64,000 nucleotides of DNA. It comes from an uncultured Ruminococcus sp. (GTDB taxonomy: Bacteria > Bacillota > Clostridia > Oscillospirales > Ruminococcaceae). Position numbers and translations under genes: made by a program. Where the stretch lies: positions 155,867 through 219,866 of the forward strand of contig CAKSMF010000005.1 in assembly GCA_934474025.1 (NCBI GenBank), in the 5' to 3' direction. Position 1 is the stretch's first letter. Every line of letters starts with the position of its first letter. Below are positions 1-8,924 of the stretch, one piece after another. Below the pieces are notes generated by a model. The model ran no database searches. It saw only the letters and a program-made list of their open reading frames with translations, and was not told the origin of the DNA.

Positions 1-504
1 AGAATACTCCGTTCAGTACTTGAGGGAATCGTTAAGATAATTATTTTTGTAGCATATATGGCGTTGGTGAGTCTTACAAAAGATATCCGCCGACAATATG
101 AATATCATGGTGCAGAACACAAAACCATTGCCTGTCATGAAGCAGAACTGCCACTTACAGTTGAAAACGTCCGTAAACAGTCACGTTTTCATAAGAGATG
201 CGGAACAAGTTTTATATTTATTGTACTTATAATAGGAATATTTGTTATGTGTTTTGTACCTTTTACAGTAACATGGCAAAGAATAATTGCATCTTTGATA
301 CTTCTTCCTCTTGTAGTGGGAATATCCTATGAATGTATAAGAATTGCGGGAAATAACGATAATCTTTTTACAAGAATACTTTCCGCCCCCGGACTTGCAA
401 TGCAGAGAATAACTACTCGTGAACCCGATGACAGTATGATTGAAATTGCAATAACTGCTTTAAAACCTTGTATCCCTGAGGACAAGGAGGAGGACAAGTG
501 GTAA
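1..504 (+). CDS. DUF1385 (YqhQ-like) membrane protein, 5'-truncated by the window
   Basis: The reading frame is open from base 1, so the gene starts upstream of the window and only the C-terminal part is seen. The visible protein carries the family's conserved YHGAEHK segment, a following RFHKRCGTSF segment and two hydrophobic stretches (FIFIVLIIGIFVMCF and IIASLILLPLVVGIS) that look like membrane spans. DUF1385 proteins are predicted metal-dependent membrane proteins of unknown reaction. In many Firmicutes the gene sits directly before prmC, as here: the last codons overlap the prmC GTG start by 7 bases, and the prmC ribosome binding site lies inside this gene. Family assignment is firm; function is unknown. 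Confidence 0.85.
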   Translation, partial: RILRSVLEGIVKIIIFVAYMALVSLTKDIRRQYEYHGAEHKTIACHEAELPLTVENVRKQSRFHKRCGTSFIFIVLIIGIFVMCFVPFTVTWQRIIASLILLPLVVGISYECIRIAGNNDNLFTRILSAPGLAMQRITTREPDDSMIEIAITALKPCIPEDKEEDKW

Positions 505-1304
505 ATCATGAATTTTTTCGTGAATGCGTTTCCATTATGGAAAAAAATGGTATAGATTCGGCTTATTTTGATACAAAGTGCATTTTTGAAGATTTTCCGA
601 ATGATGAAAGTAAAATTTTATCCCTTGTGAAAAAACGTTCAGAGGGATATCCTTTGCAGTATCTTCTAGGACAATGGGAATTTTATGGGTATCCTTTCAA
701 AGTTAACGAAAATGTTCTTATACCACGGGCGGACACTGAATTGATTATCGAAAATGTTCTTGAAATATGCAGAAAAAATAATCTTAAGTCTCCAAAAATA
801 GCGGATTTGTGTTCCGGAAGCGGTTGTATAGCAATCACTTTAAAAAAACAGATACCGTCTGCTGAAGTTTATGCTATGGAAATTTCAAAAAAAGCAGTGG
901 AAATAATACATTCCAATGCTGTTCTTAATAATGCAGAAATAAATATACTTAATGATGATGTTCTCAATCCTAAAACTGAAAATCTTCTAATATTTGACAT
1001 AATAGTTTCAAATCCTCCATACCTTACACAGCAGGAAATGGATACATTACAGAAAGAAGTGACTTTTGAACCCTCTTTAGCCTTATTCGGAGGGGCGGAC
1101 GGTCTGGACTTTTATCGTAGAATGACTTCAGTTTGGAAAAATTTCCTCCGTAAAGACGGCTGGTTGATTTATGAATCCGGTGACGGTCAGCATGAGGATA
1201 TAAAAAATATTTTAGGTAAGAATAATTTTTACAATATAACATTAAGCCGTGATTTGAATAATATAATAAGAAATGTTACGGCACAGAAATCGGAGGAAAT
1301 GTGA
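498..1304 (+). CDS. prmC: Peptide chain release factor N5-glutamine methyltransferase PrmC
   Basis: PrmC methylates the glutamine of the GGQ motif in release factors RF1 and RF2 using S-adenosylmethionine. The 268-residue protein has the PrmC N-terminal helical domain, the SAM-binding loop DLCSGSGCIAI (about 103-113) and the catalytic NPPY motif (172-175), which reads SNPPYL. The GTG start at 498 follows an AAGGAGGAGG site at 484-493 with good spacing and overlaps the preceding gene. The TGA stop overlaps the recA ATG (TGATG). Length is near the family's usual 270-290 residues. Confident. Confidence 0.95.
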   Translation: MVNHEFFRECVSIMEKNGIDSAYFDTKCIFEDFPNDESKILSLVKKRSEGYPLQYLLGQWEFYGYPFKVNENVLIPRADTELIIENVLEICRKNNLKSPKIADLCSGSGCIAITLKKQIPSAEVYAMEISKKAVEIIHSNAVLNNAEINILNDDVLNPKTENLLIFDIIVSNPPYLTQQEMDTLQKEVTFEPSLALFGGADGLDFYRRMTSVWKNFLRKDGWLIYESGDGQHEDIKNILGKNNFYNITLSRDLNNIIRNVTAQKSEEM

Positions 1305-2452
1305 TGGCTAAAAAAGAACTGGCTAAAAAAGCATCTGTTGTACGTGTCAGCACAAAGGACGATAAAAAAATTGCCCTTGAAGGTGCTTTAAAGATGATTG
1401 AAAAAAAATACGGTGCAGGTGCAGTTATGCGTCTCGGACAGACAGAAACCCTTAATGTTGATGCAATACCAACAGGTTCAATGCGTCTTGATATGGCTCT
1501 TGGTATAGGCGGAGTTCCAAAGGGGCGTATCGTTGAAATATATGGTCCTGAAAGTTCCGGTAAAACAACTGTTGCATTGTCTGTAATTTCACAGGCTCAG
1601 AAACTCGGCGGTGAAGCTGCTTTCATAGACGTTGAACACGCTCTTGACCCTAATTATGCAAAGGCTCTTGGAGTAAATACAGATGACCTTCTTGTTTCAC
1701 AGCCGGACAGCGGTGAACAGGCTCTTGAAATCGCTGAAGCACTTATACGTTCAGGAGCTATTGACGTAATTGTTATTGACTCTATAGCTGCTATGACCAC
1801 TCGTGCAGAAATTGACGGAGATATGGGAGATTTGCACGTCGGACAGCTTGCAAGGCTTATGTCTCAGGCTATGAGAAAACTTACCGGTGCTATTTCAAAA
1901 TCTAATTGTGTAGCTATTTTCATAAATCAGATACGTGAAAAAATCGGCGTTATGTACGGAAATCCGGAAACTACTCCCGGCGGACGTGCATTGAAATTCT
2001 ATGCATCAGTTCGTATTGAAGTAAGAAAAGGTGAAGTTATCAAATCCAATGGCGAAATAATAGGAGCGTCAACACGTTGTAAAGTAGTTAAAAACAAGGT
2101 AGCACCGCCGTTTAAAGAAGCTACTTTTGATATGATGTATGGTCAGGGAATTTCACGTACCGGAGAAGTTCTTGATATGGCTGTTGAACTCGATATTATT
2201 AAAAAAGGCGGTTCATGGTTCAGCTATAAAGACCAGAAACTCGGTCAGGGTCGTGACAATGTAAAAGAACTTCTTAAAAACAATCCCGAACTTATGGAAG
2301 AAATCGAAAAACAGATACTTGAAAGACGTTCGGAAATAATGAACAATAATAAAAACAACGAACCTGTTAAACCAGTTGAAAATACAGATAACAGCGAAAT
2401 TATAGATGACATTGATGAAGAGTTTGATGAATTTACTCCGGCAGAAGAATAA
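1304..2452 (+). CDS. recA: Recombinase RecA
   Basis: RecA forms ATP-dependent filaments on single-stranded DNA, drives strand exchange and triggers SOS self-cleavage of LexA. The 382-residue product shows the Walker A motif GPESSGKT (about 81-88), the Walker B strand VIVIDSIAAM, and the NQIREKIGVMYGNPETTPGG segment of the L2 region. The C-terminal tail after about residue 345 is rich in Asn and acidic residues, as is normal. ATG at 1304 is preferred over GTG at 1301 because it leaves 7 bases after GGAGG. The stop overlaps recX (TAATG). The gene is translationally coupled to both neighbours. Confident. Confidence 0.97.
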   Translation: MAKKELAKKASVVRVSTKDDKKIALEGALKMIEKKYGAGAVMRLGQTETLNVDAIPTGSMRLDMALGIGGVPKGRIVEIYGPESSGKTTVALSVISQAQKLGGEAAFIDVEHALDPNYAKALGVNTDDLLVSQPDSGEQALEIAEALIRSGAIDVIVIDSIAAMTTRAEIDGDMGDLHVGQLARLMSQAMRKLTGAISKSNCVAIFINQIREKIGVMYGNPETTPGGRALKFYASVRIEVRKGEVIKSNGEIIGASTRCKVVKNKVAPPFKEATFDMMYGQGISRTGEVLDMAVELDIIKKGGSWFSYKDQKLGQGRDNVKELLKNNPELMEEIEKQILERRSEIMNNNKNNEPVKPVENTDNSEIIDDIDEEFDEFTPAEE

Positions 2453-3078
2453 TGAAAATAACTTCTGTAAAAATTTATAAGGGCACTACTTACGAAGTGG
2501 AGATTGACAATCAAAAAAAATTCTATCTCCATTCGGATATAATAGCGGATTTTGGAGTGTGTGTGGGAATGGAACTTGACCGTTCTGAACTTCATAAAAT
2601 AATTTATGCTTCAAATTTCCGCCGTGCATATCAGTATGCATTATATTGTCTGGATTATCGTGATTATTCAGTATCTGAAATGCAGAATAAGCTTATAAAA
2701 ACTTATAAAAATGAAAAATTGTGTCAGGCAGTTGTGAAAAAACTTGCAGACTGCGGAATCATCAGTGATGAACGTTATGCCGAAAAACTCGCCCGCCGTT
2801 ATGTTGAGGGAAGAAGATATGGTTTGAAACGTGCAAAACGTGAGATTATTCTTAAAGGTATAAGTGAATATATTGCAGATGATGCACTTCAGATATATAC
2901 TGAAAGCTTTTCGGAAAATCTCATGTATCTTATACAAACTAAATACGCTCGTTTTCTTATGGACGTTGAAGATAAAAAATCAATACAAAAAGTCAAAAGT
3001 TCACTTGTCAGAAATGGTTATGGTTTTGATGAAATAAATCGTGCTGTAAAGGAATATTTTGATAATCAGGAGGATTAA
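2452..3078 (+). CDS. recX: Regulatory protein RecX
   Basis: RecX binds and dampens RecA filaments. The 208-residue protein has the three-repeat helical architecture of the family: an N-terminal strand-rich extension, then helical repeats with motifs such as LYCLDYRDYSVSEMQNKL, LADCGIISDERYAEKLARRY and GRRYGLKRAKREIILKGI. Position directly after recA with a one-base start/stop overlap supports the call and implies coupled synthesis. The N-terminal 60 residues are longer than in E. coli RecX but typical for Firmicutes. Confident. Confidence 0.92.
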   Translation: MKITSVKIYKGTTYEVEIDNQKKFYLHSDIIADFGVCVGMELDRSELHKIIYASNFRRAYQYALYCLDYRDYSVSEMQNKLIKTYKNEKLCQAVVKKLADCGIISDERYAEKLARRYVEGRRYGLKRAKREIILKGISEYIADDALQIYTESFSENLMYLIQTKYARFLMDVEDKKSIQKVKSSLVRNGYGFDEINRAVKEYFDNQED

Positions 3079-3082
3079 ACAT

Positions 3083-4414
3083 ATGCCGTTTAAAGTTGGA
3101 ATAGTATCACTTGGGTGTTCTAAAAATCTTGTTGACTCTGAAAGAATGTTATACAAACTGAAAAGTCATGGATATAAACTTGTTACAGAGCCGGGACTTG
3201 CAGATATTGCTATTGTAAATACCTGCGGTTTTATACAGTCTGCAAAAGAGGAGGCTATCGAAACTATTCTCGAACTCGCTAAACTCAAGGCGGACGGCAC
3301 TTTGAAAAAAATTATAATCACAGGTTGTCTTGTGGAACGTTATAAAGAAGAAACTGCTGAACTTTTTCCGGAAGCAGATGCAGTTATAGGTATCGGCAAC
3401 AACAAGGATATCGTTGACGTTTTAGACCATGTTATGAAAGACGAAAGATATATTAATTTTGCTCCTAAGCTCGATGCTGAACTTGTTGGTGACAGAATTA
3501 TTTCAACATTACCTTTCTTTGCATATCTTAAAGTTGCTGAGGGCTGTTCAAACTGCTGTACTTATTGTGCAATTCCTCAGATAAGAGGAAAATTCCGCAG
3601 TGTTCCAATGGAAGATGTTATAAAAGAAGCTGAATGGCTTGCTGAAAATGGTGTTACAGAAATTATTGTTATAGCACAGGATACTTCAAGATATGGTGAA
3701 GATTTATACGGAGAATCAAAACTTCCTGAACTTCTCCGCCGACTTTGCCGTATTGACGGCTTGCACTGGATACGTACTTTATATTGCTATCCGGAAAGAA
3801 TCACTGATGAACTTCTTGAAACTATTGCAAGTGAAGAAAAACTCGTTAAATACCTTGAAATTCCGATACAGCACTGCAACGGTGAAATCCTTAAACGCAT
3901 GAATCGTTGGGGTGATGTTGAAACTATGGAAAATCTTTTTGCACACATCAGAAGCAAAATTCCAGGGGTAATTCTTCGTACTACTCTTATTACAGGTTTT
4001 CCGGCTGAAACAGAAGAACAGTTTACAGAACTTTCAGAATTTGTGCAAAGAGAAAGATTTGACAGACTTGGCTGTTTTGCATACTCTCAGGAAGAGGGAA
4101 CAAAATCAGCAAGTTTTGACGGTCAGCTTGAAGAAGAAGTTAAATATCATCGTGCTGATGTCATCATGCAACAGCAAATGCTTATAAGTGCTGAAAATAA
4201 TGACAAACTTTTAGGAAAAGAATTTGAAGCTGTTGTTGAAGGTTTTGACCGTTTCGGTGAATGCTGGTTCGGACGCACTCCGGCTGATGCTCCTGATATA
4301 GACGGAAAAGTTTTCTTTACTTCAGAAAAACCGCTTGCTATTGGTCAATATGTAAAAATAAAGATTACTGATACACTTGATTATGATTTAATCGGAGAGG
4401 TGATAGAGAAATGA
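3083..4414 (+). CDS. rimO: Ribosomal protein S12 methylthiotransferase RimO
   Basis: RimO is a radical-SAM enzyme with two iron-sulfur clusters that adds a methylthio group to an aspartate of ribosomal protein S12. The start at ATG 3083 follows AGGAGG (3069-3073 region) and gives 443 residues; an upstream in-frame start at 3059 would lie inside recX and lacks a site. The N-terminal UPF0004 domain carries C12, C48 and C82; the radical-SAM CxxxCxxC is C155, C159 and C162 in the stretch EGCSNCCTYCAIPQIRG. A C-terminal TRAM domain follows from about residue 375. The TGA stop overlaps the pgsA ATG. MiaB is the alternative paralogue, but the GCSKN and CAIPQIRG motifs favour RimO. Confidence 0.94.
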   Translation: MPFKVGIVSLGCSKNLVDSERMLYKLKSHGYKLVTEPGLADIAIVNTCGFIQSAKEEAIETILELAKLKADGTLKKIIITGCLVERYKEETAELFPEADAVIGIGNNKDIVDVLDHVMKDERYINFAPKLDAELVGDRIISTLPFFAYLKVAEGCSNCCTYCAIPQIRGKFRSVPMEDVIKEAEWLAENGVTEIIVIAQDTSRYGEDLYGESKLPELLRRLCRIDGLHWIRTLYCYPERITDELLETIASEEKLVKYLEIPIQHCNGEILKRMNRWGDVETMENLFAHIRSKIPGVILRTTLITGFPAETEEQFTELSEFVQRERFDRLGCFAYSQEEGTKSASFDGQLEEEVKYHRADVIMQQQMLISAENNDKLLGKEFEAVVEGFDRFGECWFGRTPADAPDIDGKVFFTSEKPLAIGQYVKIKITDTLDYDLIGEVIEK

Positions 4415-4995
4415 ATCTGCCAAACAGACTTACTTTATTGAGAGTTTGTCTTATTCCCTTTTTTCTGTTGTTTATTTATTGGAAAGTACCATTTCATTTT
4501 TTGATAGCACTGATAATTTTTGCAGGAGCTTCTATAACAGATGCACTTGACGGAAATATTGCCCGCAAACGTAATCTTGTTACTAATTTCGGAAAATTTC
4601 TTGACCCTCTTGCCGATAAAGTTCTTGTAATTTCGGCGTTAATGGTATTTGTAGAGCTTTCTGAAATAAAAATGGGTGCTGTTCCTTTGATTATAATAAC
4701 AGCAAGAGAATTTATGGTATCTGGATTGAGACTTCTTGCAGCAGACAGCGGAATAGTAGTCGCTGCTGGAATGTGGGGAAAGCTTAAAACGGCATTTACT
4801 ATGGTATCAATAGTTGTTTCACTCATATGGTTAAGTGTATGTTATGATTTTGATTTCAATATTACCGAAAGTTTGAAAAATGCTGTTGATAATGTAGTTA
4901 TTCCGGTACTTATATGGATTTCAACAATACTGACAGTGATTTCAGGCGGTGTGTATCTTAAAGGTTATTGGCATCTTATTGATTCAGATAAGTAA
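4411..4995 (+). CDS. pgsA: CDP-diacylglycerol-glycerol-3-phosphate 3-phosphatidyltransferase PgsA
   Basis: PgsA makes phosphatidylglycerol phosphate from CDP-diacylglycerol and glycerol 3-phosphate, the committed step to phosphatidylglycerol. The 194-residue membrane protein has the full CDP-alcohol phosphotransferase signature: D47, G48, A51, R52, G61, D65 and D69 in the stretch from DALDGNIAR to FLDPLADK. Four or more hydrophobic helices are visible. It overlaps rimO by four bases (ATGA), an arrangement common in Firmicutes. Confident in family; PgsA is preferred over phosphatidylserine synthase because of the MNLPNRLTLLR start and length. Confidence 0.93.
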   Translation: MNLPNRLTLLRVCLIPFFLLFIYWKVPFHFLIALIIFAGASITDALDGNIARKRNLVTNFGKFLDPLADKVLVISALMVFVELSEIKMGAVPLIIITAREFMVSGLRLLAADSGIVVAAGMWGKLKTAFTMVSIVVSLIWLSVCYDFDFNITESLKNAVDNVVIPVLIWISTILTVISGGVYLKGYWHLIDSDK

Positions 4996-5006
4996 GGAGG
5001 TTTAAA

Positions 5007-5390
5007 ATGAAACATTGTGCAGGACATATAAAATATCTTATTGCTATAAAGGAACTTTCAGACATTGATGAATATGTAAAAAGCGTAAGTATTGCACGAC
5101 ATTTAGGGGTATCACGTCCGAGTGTAAGTAAAATGCTTCGCTGTATGGCTAATTGCGGTCTGGTGTATGAGGATTTCTGCAATAGTGTTGTTCTTACTGC
5201 TGAAGGTGAAAAAGCTGTCAGGGAAATATATTCAAATTTCAGTGAAGTGTATATGTTTTTTCATAATTTCCTTAAACTTCCTCAGAGTGAAGCACATGAA
5301 CACGCTGTTAAATTTGTTACAGAATTTCCGCAGGATACCTGTGAACGTCTTAAAGGCATTGTTAAACGTACAATAAAGAAAAAAGTCTGA
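5007..5390 (+). CDS. DtxR/MntR-type metal-dependent regulator
   Basis: The 127-residue protein has the winged-helix DNA-binding domain of the DtxR/MntR family (VSIARHLGVSRPSVSKMLRCMANCGLV, about 30-56), followed by the wing and a helical dimerisation region containing the paired E-x-H pattern EAHEHAVKFVTEF. It lacks the C-terminal SH3-like domain, so it is closer to MntR in size. Such proteins repress metal uptake genes when iron or manganese is plentiful. The start has an AAGGAGG site 7 bases upstream. It is the last gene of the prmC-recA-rimO-pgsA run and is followed by a strong terminator. The metal and targets cannot be read from the sequence. Confidence 0.85.
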   Translation: MKHCAGHIKYLIAIKELSDIDEYVKSVSIARHLGVSRPSVSKMLRCMANCGLVYEDFCNSVVLTAEGEKAVREIYSNFSEVYMFFHNFLKLPQSEAHEHAVKFVTEFPQDTCERLKGIVKRTIKKKV

Positions 5391-5394
5391 TTTC

Positions 5395-5424
5395 AAGAGC
5401 CGGATTTAATCCGGTTCTTTTTTT
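5395..5424 (+). terminator. Rho-independent terminator after the recA-pgsA operon
   Basis: AAGAGCCGGAT (5395-5405) pairs with ATCCGGTTCTT (5409-5419) around a three-base loop and is followed by a run of T to 5424. It lies 4 bases after the DtxR-like stop codon and closes the operon that begins left of the window. Confidence 0.9.
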
Positions 5425-5459
5425 GGCTAAAAACCGCTTGTCAAATAATCTTTGCGTTG

Positions 5460-5506
5460 ATGTAAAACGATGGTTGCTTTACATTCAGAAAATGTTATAT
5501 TATAAT
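5460..5506 (+). promoter_or_regulatory. Promoter with overlapping inverted-repeat operator for the XRE membrane regulator
   Basis: TTTACA (5478-5483) and TATAAT (5501-5506) are separated by 17 bases, a strong sigma-A promoter. ATGTAAA (5460-5466) and TTTACAT (5478-5484) form a perfect 7-bp inverted repeat with an 11-base spacer, and the right arm coincides with the -35 box. The geometry suggests self-repression by the downstream XRE protein; that is inference. Confidence 0.75.
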
Positions 5507-5530
5507 TATCTCGAAAGGAGGTGGACTGGT

Positions 5531-6253
5531 TTGAATATAGGTAAATCAATACGTCAGATACGAACCGAACACAATATGTCACAAGAAGAATTTGCAAAAA
5601 TATTCTTTGTGACACGTCAAACTGTTTCAAACTGGGAATGTGAAAAAAGTTATCCCGATTTGAACACTATAGTTAAAATAAGTGATGAATTTGGTGTATC
5701 ATTGGATACCCTTTTGAAAGGAGACAGGAAAATGATTAATGAAATTTCAGAAAAAGCGTCAATCGGATTGAAGTGGAACAAAATAAGACGAACTGTTTTT
5801 ATAATTCTTAGTATAATTGTTATTTTTGTACTGATTTCATTTATAATATACGGTTCTGTATGGGCAGTGAGAAAAAACAAGCTTGAAAAACATTTCAATC
5901 AGGAAGTAAATGACTTAGGTTTTTATGAATCTGACCAGCGGTATTATGTTCTCAAAAATGAAGATATTACATATATTCTTCCGCATCAGGAAATGCCATC
6001 ATTCTGGGATTTTTCAACAGACTTTCATGCGAAATATCTTGATTGCATTTATGAAAGTGATTCATATGTTTTTGAAGTGAGAATTTCAGGTGAAAATTCC
6101 TTTTCATTAACGGTTACAGACGAAAACGGAGAAAATTATTACAGCGATATTGACGGAAAAGGACTTCCGGAAGATATTTTCAAGGAATACAATCCGGATA
6201 TTATTGAAAAAATCATAACAAACGGCGAAAAAATATATAATCAGGTATATTAA
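5531..6253 (+). CDS. XRE-family regulator with a C-terminal membrane anchor
   Basis: The 240-residue protein begins with a helix-turn-helix domain (about 1-62; NMSQEEFAKIFFVTRQTVSNWE). A basic linker leads to one membrane span at about 87-108 and a soluble region of about 130 residues. The topology places the DNA-binding domain inside and the C-terminal domain outside the membrane, so it may sense an external signal. The TTG start at 5531 follows AAAGGAGG (5514-5521); earlier in-frame codons lie upstream of the promoter's start point. No partner gene is obvious: the gene stands alone between two terminators. The C-terminal domain is not one I recognise. Confidence 0.85.
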   Translation: MNIGKSIRQIRTEHNMSQEEFAKIFFVTRQTVSNWECEKSYPDLNTIVKISDEFGVSLDTLLKGDRKMINEISEKASIGLKWNKIRRTVFIILSIIVIFVLISFIIYGSVWAVRKNKLEKHFNQEVNDLGFYESDQRYYVLKNEDITYILPHQEMPSFWDFSTDFHAKYLDCIYESDSYVFEVRISGENSFSLTVTDENGENYYSDIDGKGLPEDIFKEYNPDIIEKIITNGEKIYNQVY

Positions 6254-6258
6254 TAAAA

Positions 6259-6292
6259 AAAGGGCGGTTGAAAAATAAACCGTCCTTTTAGT
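6259..6292. terminator. Bidirectional terminator between the XRE gene and recR
   Basis: AAAGGGCGGTT (6259-6269) pairs with AACCGTCCTTT (6278-6289), with an A-run on the left and a T-run on the right. It can end the plus-strand XRE transcript and the converging minus-strand dnaX-ybaB-recR transcript. Confidence 0.85.
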
Positions 6293-6295
6293 TGA

Positions 6296-6898
6296 TTACA
6301 TATTATTTCTGTTTTCAAGAGCCTTGTAAAGAGTTACTTCATCAGCGTATTCAAGATTACTTCCTACCGGCAATCCGAATGCAAGTCTTGTAACTTTAAC
6401 GCCGAGAGGTTTAAGAATATTTGCAATATACATTGCGGTTGCATCACCCTCAACATTTGGATTAGTAGCCATTATAACTTCTTTTACGTTGCCTTTTGAA
6501 ATTCTTGCAAGTAGTTCCCTTATATGAATGCTATCAGGATTTATGCCGTCAGATGGCGAAAGAAGTCCATGAAGTACATGATATACGCCATGATATTCCC
6601 TTGTACGTTCAAAAGCCGTAACATCTTTAGGTGTTTCAACAACGCATATAATGCTTTTATCACGGGTATCTGATGCACATATCGGACATATTTCACGTTC
6701 TGTAAGGTTCATACAGCATTTGCATTTATGAACGTTCTTTTTAGCATTTATAAGAGCCTCTGCGAAACTTTCAACATCAGAAGTTTTCATTGACATAACG
6801 TAGTATGCAAGTTTATGGGCTGTTTTCATGCCTATACCGGGCAATGATGCAAATTTTTCAGCAAGTACAATAAGAGGTAAAGCGTTATGGTCAGCCAT
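6296..6898 (-). CDS. recR: Recombination mediator RecR
   Basis: RecR works with RecO and RecF to load RecA on SSB-coated gaps. The 200-residue protein has the N-terminal helix-hairpin-helix (LPGIGMKTAHKLAYY), a four-cysteine zinc finger (C59, C62, C71, C74) and a Toprim domain containing IICVVETPKDVTAFE and a later ATNPNVEGDATAMYI segment. The ATG overlaps the ybaB stop (ATGA), so the two are translationally coupled, the standard Firmicutes order dnaX-ybaB-recR. Full length. Confident. Confidence 0.96.
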   Translation of the reverse strand: MADHNALPLIVLAEKFASLPGIGMKTAHKLAYYVMSMKTSDVESFAEALINAKKNVHKCKCCMNLTEREICPICASDTRDKSIICVVETPKDVTAFERTREYHGVYHVLHGLLSPSDGINPDSIHIRELLARISKGNVKEVIMATNPNVEGDATAMYIANILKPLGVKVTRLAFGLPVGSNLEYADEVTLYKALENRNNM

Positions 6899-7245
6899 CA
6901 GAAAAGACCAGGGATTGATACACCGCCAGTAATCTTGCTCATTTCGGATTCTGTGGTAGTTTCTACATTGTTGATAGCTTCATTTACAGCACTGATAATT
7001 AAATCCTGTAACATATCGATATCTTCCGGGTCAACTACTTCTGGTTTGATGCTGAGGGATTTGATAGTTTTATTGCCGTTAATTACAACTTCAACAGCTC
7101 CTCCGCCGGCAGTAGCAGAAAACTCTCTGTTTTCGATATCTTCCTGAAGTTCAGTAATCTGATTCTGCATTTTCTGAGCCTGTTTAATCATCTGGTTCAT
7201 GTTTTGAGCGTTACCGCCAACATTTTTTGGTATTCTTGCCTTCAT
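6898..7245 (-). CDS. YbaB/EbfC nucleoid-associated protein
   Basis: Members of this family are small homodimeric DNA-binding proteins with a tweezer shape, thought to affect nucleoid structure. The 115-residue protein shows the family pattern: a Met/Gln-rich helix (NMNQMIKQAQKMQNQI), the strand segment EFSATAGGGAVEVVINGN and the C-terminal PEDIDMLQDLIISAVNEA helix. It lies 26 bases after dnaX and overlaps recR, which fixes its identity by context. A GGAGAT site precedes the ATG. Confidence 0.94.
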   Translation of the reverse strand: MKARIPKNVGGNAQNMNQMIKQAQKMQNQITELQEDIENREFSATAGGGAVEVVINGNKTIKSLSIKPEVVDPEDIDMLQDLIISAVNEAINNVETTTESEMSKITGGVSIPGLF

Positions 7246-7271
7246 TGGTTTAAATCTCCTTTGATAAAAAA

Positions 7272-8888
7272 TTATTGGTTATTGTCAACAGCTGTTTCAA
7301 TGCTGTAATTTATAGCTTTTTGTATAATTTGTTCTGCCATGCTTTTTTGTTCTTCAACTGATGTATCGCAACGAGCCTTTATAATGTAGCGTTGACCGAG
7401 AACTGTATTTATAGCGTTGCTTAAAGCTATAGCGTTTTCCTTAAAGTTTTTGAAAACGTGTACAAACATTCTGTTTTTTGAGGTAATAAAGATAACGTTT
7501 CCGGCTGTAAGAGCATAAGAACCGTCAAGAGTGCCTGCAAGGTCAGGTTTAATATTTTTAAGTTCTTCAACTATTTCATTCCATTTGGAACAAACTATCA
7601 TATCTTCCTGTTTAATATTTTTTATATCTACATTTGGAATAGGTTCTGTGTCACGTACTGGATTATTAGCTGTAAGAACATCTGGTGGAGACTGTTTTTT
7701 AACCGGAGCTGAAATATTTCCGGCAGAAATAGAATTTATTTTATTCTCCAACTGTTTTATTTTATCATAAAATTCAGAATTGTCAATAGTTTCTGGAGAA
7801 TTATTTTTATTTCCGCAGAGTTTTATTAATGTCATCTCAAATTCAACACGTCTGTTCATGACACGGGACATATTTTCACGGCATTTTTGTAAAGCTGAAA
7901 GTTCATTCATAACTTCTTCAAGTGAAATTTTTTTTGAAAGAACATTAAGTTTTTCAAGTTCGTCAGGCATACATACTATAAGACTTTCGGCTGTTTTCGG
8001 GGATACCTGAATAAGCATTATATTACGAAGCTGAGTTATAAGTTCTTCACAAAGCCGTGTGAGGTCTTTTGACATATCATAAAGGTTTCCGGTAACAGAA
8101 AGGGCTTTTGCAGTATTTTTGTCGGCAATAGCATCAAGAATTTCATATAGATAATCTCTGCCGGCAATTCCTCCAGCATTGGAGACTGTTTCAGCATCTA
8201 TTATTTCAGAACAAACTGAGCATTGGTCGAGAAGTGAAACCGCATCACGCATACCGCCGTCAGCGAGTTTTGCAATAAGAAATGCACCGTCAGAAGTTAA
8301 ATTAAGGTTTTCCTGTTGTGCAATGTATTCAAGACGGGAAGCTATATCCTGTGGGCGTATTCTCCGGAAATCATATCTTTGACAACGTGATGCAATAGTT
8401 GCCGGAACTTTATGGATTTCAGTAGTTGCAAGGATAAACATTATATATGGAGGAGGTTCTTCCATAATTTTCAGCAAAGCGTTGAATGCACTTGTTGAAA
8501 GCATATGGACTTCATCAATTATATAAATTTTATGTGAACCACGTTCCGGAGTATAAACAGCACCGTCACGGAGGTCACGAATATCATCGACACCATTATT
8601 TGAGGCAGCATCTATTTCTATGATATCTGTAAGAGAACCGTTTTCGGCATCACGGCATATATCACATTCAAGGCATGGATTACCGTCTTTCATGTTAGGA
8701 CAGTTAACGGCTTTGGCAAGTATTCTTGCACAAGTTGTTTTTCCCGTACCCCTTGAACCCGTAAACAGATAAGCATGAGCTGTTTTACCGCTTTTAATCT
8801 GATTTTTAAGAGTATCAGTTATATGCTGTTGGGATATGACATCATCAAAAGTCATCGGTCGCCATTTGCGGTAAAGAGCCTTATACAT
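7272..8888 (-). CDS. dnaX: DNA polymerase III subunit gamma/tau DnaX
   Basis: DnaX is the clamp-loader ATPase that also ties together the replicative polymerases. The 538-residue protein starts MYKALYRKWRP, typical of the family, with Walker A GSRGTGKT (44-51), a zinc module of C63, C72, C75 and C78, and Walker B IIDEVHMLS; the collar domain III follows, and a divergent C-terminal tail. ATG at 8888 has an AAAGGA site 9 bases upstream; a longer frame to 8963 would run into the SRP RNA. I saw no obvious slippery frameshift signal, so one full-length product is expected. The SRP RNA gene lies just upstream, as in Bacillus. Confidence 0.96.
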   Translation of the reverse strand: MYKALYRKWRPMTFDDVISQQHITDTLKNQIKSGKTAHAYLFTGSRGTGKTTCARILAKAVNCPNMKDGNPCLECDICRDAENGSLTDIIEIDAASNNGVDDIRDLRDGAVYTPERGSHKIYIIDEVHMLSTSAFNALLKIMEEPPPYIMFILATTEIHKVPATIASRCQRYDFRRIRPQDIASRLEYIAQQENLNLTSDGAFLIAKLADGGMRDAVSLLDQCSVCSEIIDAETVSNAGGIAGRDYLYEILDAIADKNTAKALSVTGNLYDMSKDLTRLCEELITQLRNIMLIQVSPKTAESLIVCMPDELEKLNVLSKKISLEEVMNELSALQKCRENMSRVMNRRVEFEMTLIKLCGNKNNSPETIDNSEFYDKIKQLENKINSISAGNISAPVKKQSPPDVLTANNPVRDTEPIPNVDIKNIKQEDMIVCSKWNEIVEELKNIKPDLAGTLDGSYALTAGNVIFITSKNRMFVHVFKNFKENAIALSNAINTVLGQRYIIKARCDTSVEEQKSMAEQIIQKAINYSIETAVDNNQ

Positions 8889-8924
8889 GTGAAATAATCC
8901 TTTCATAGTGTTTTTTCTGCAAAA

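Noticed and set aside
1301..1306. GTG at 1301 as recA start
   Set aside because: Only 4 bases from GGAGG; the ATG at 1304 has ideal spacing and couples with the prmC stop.
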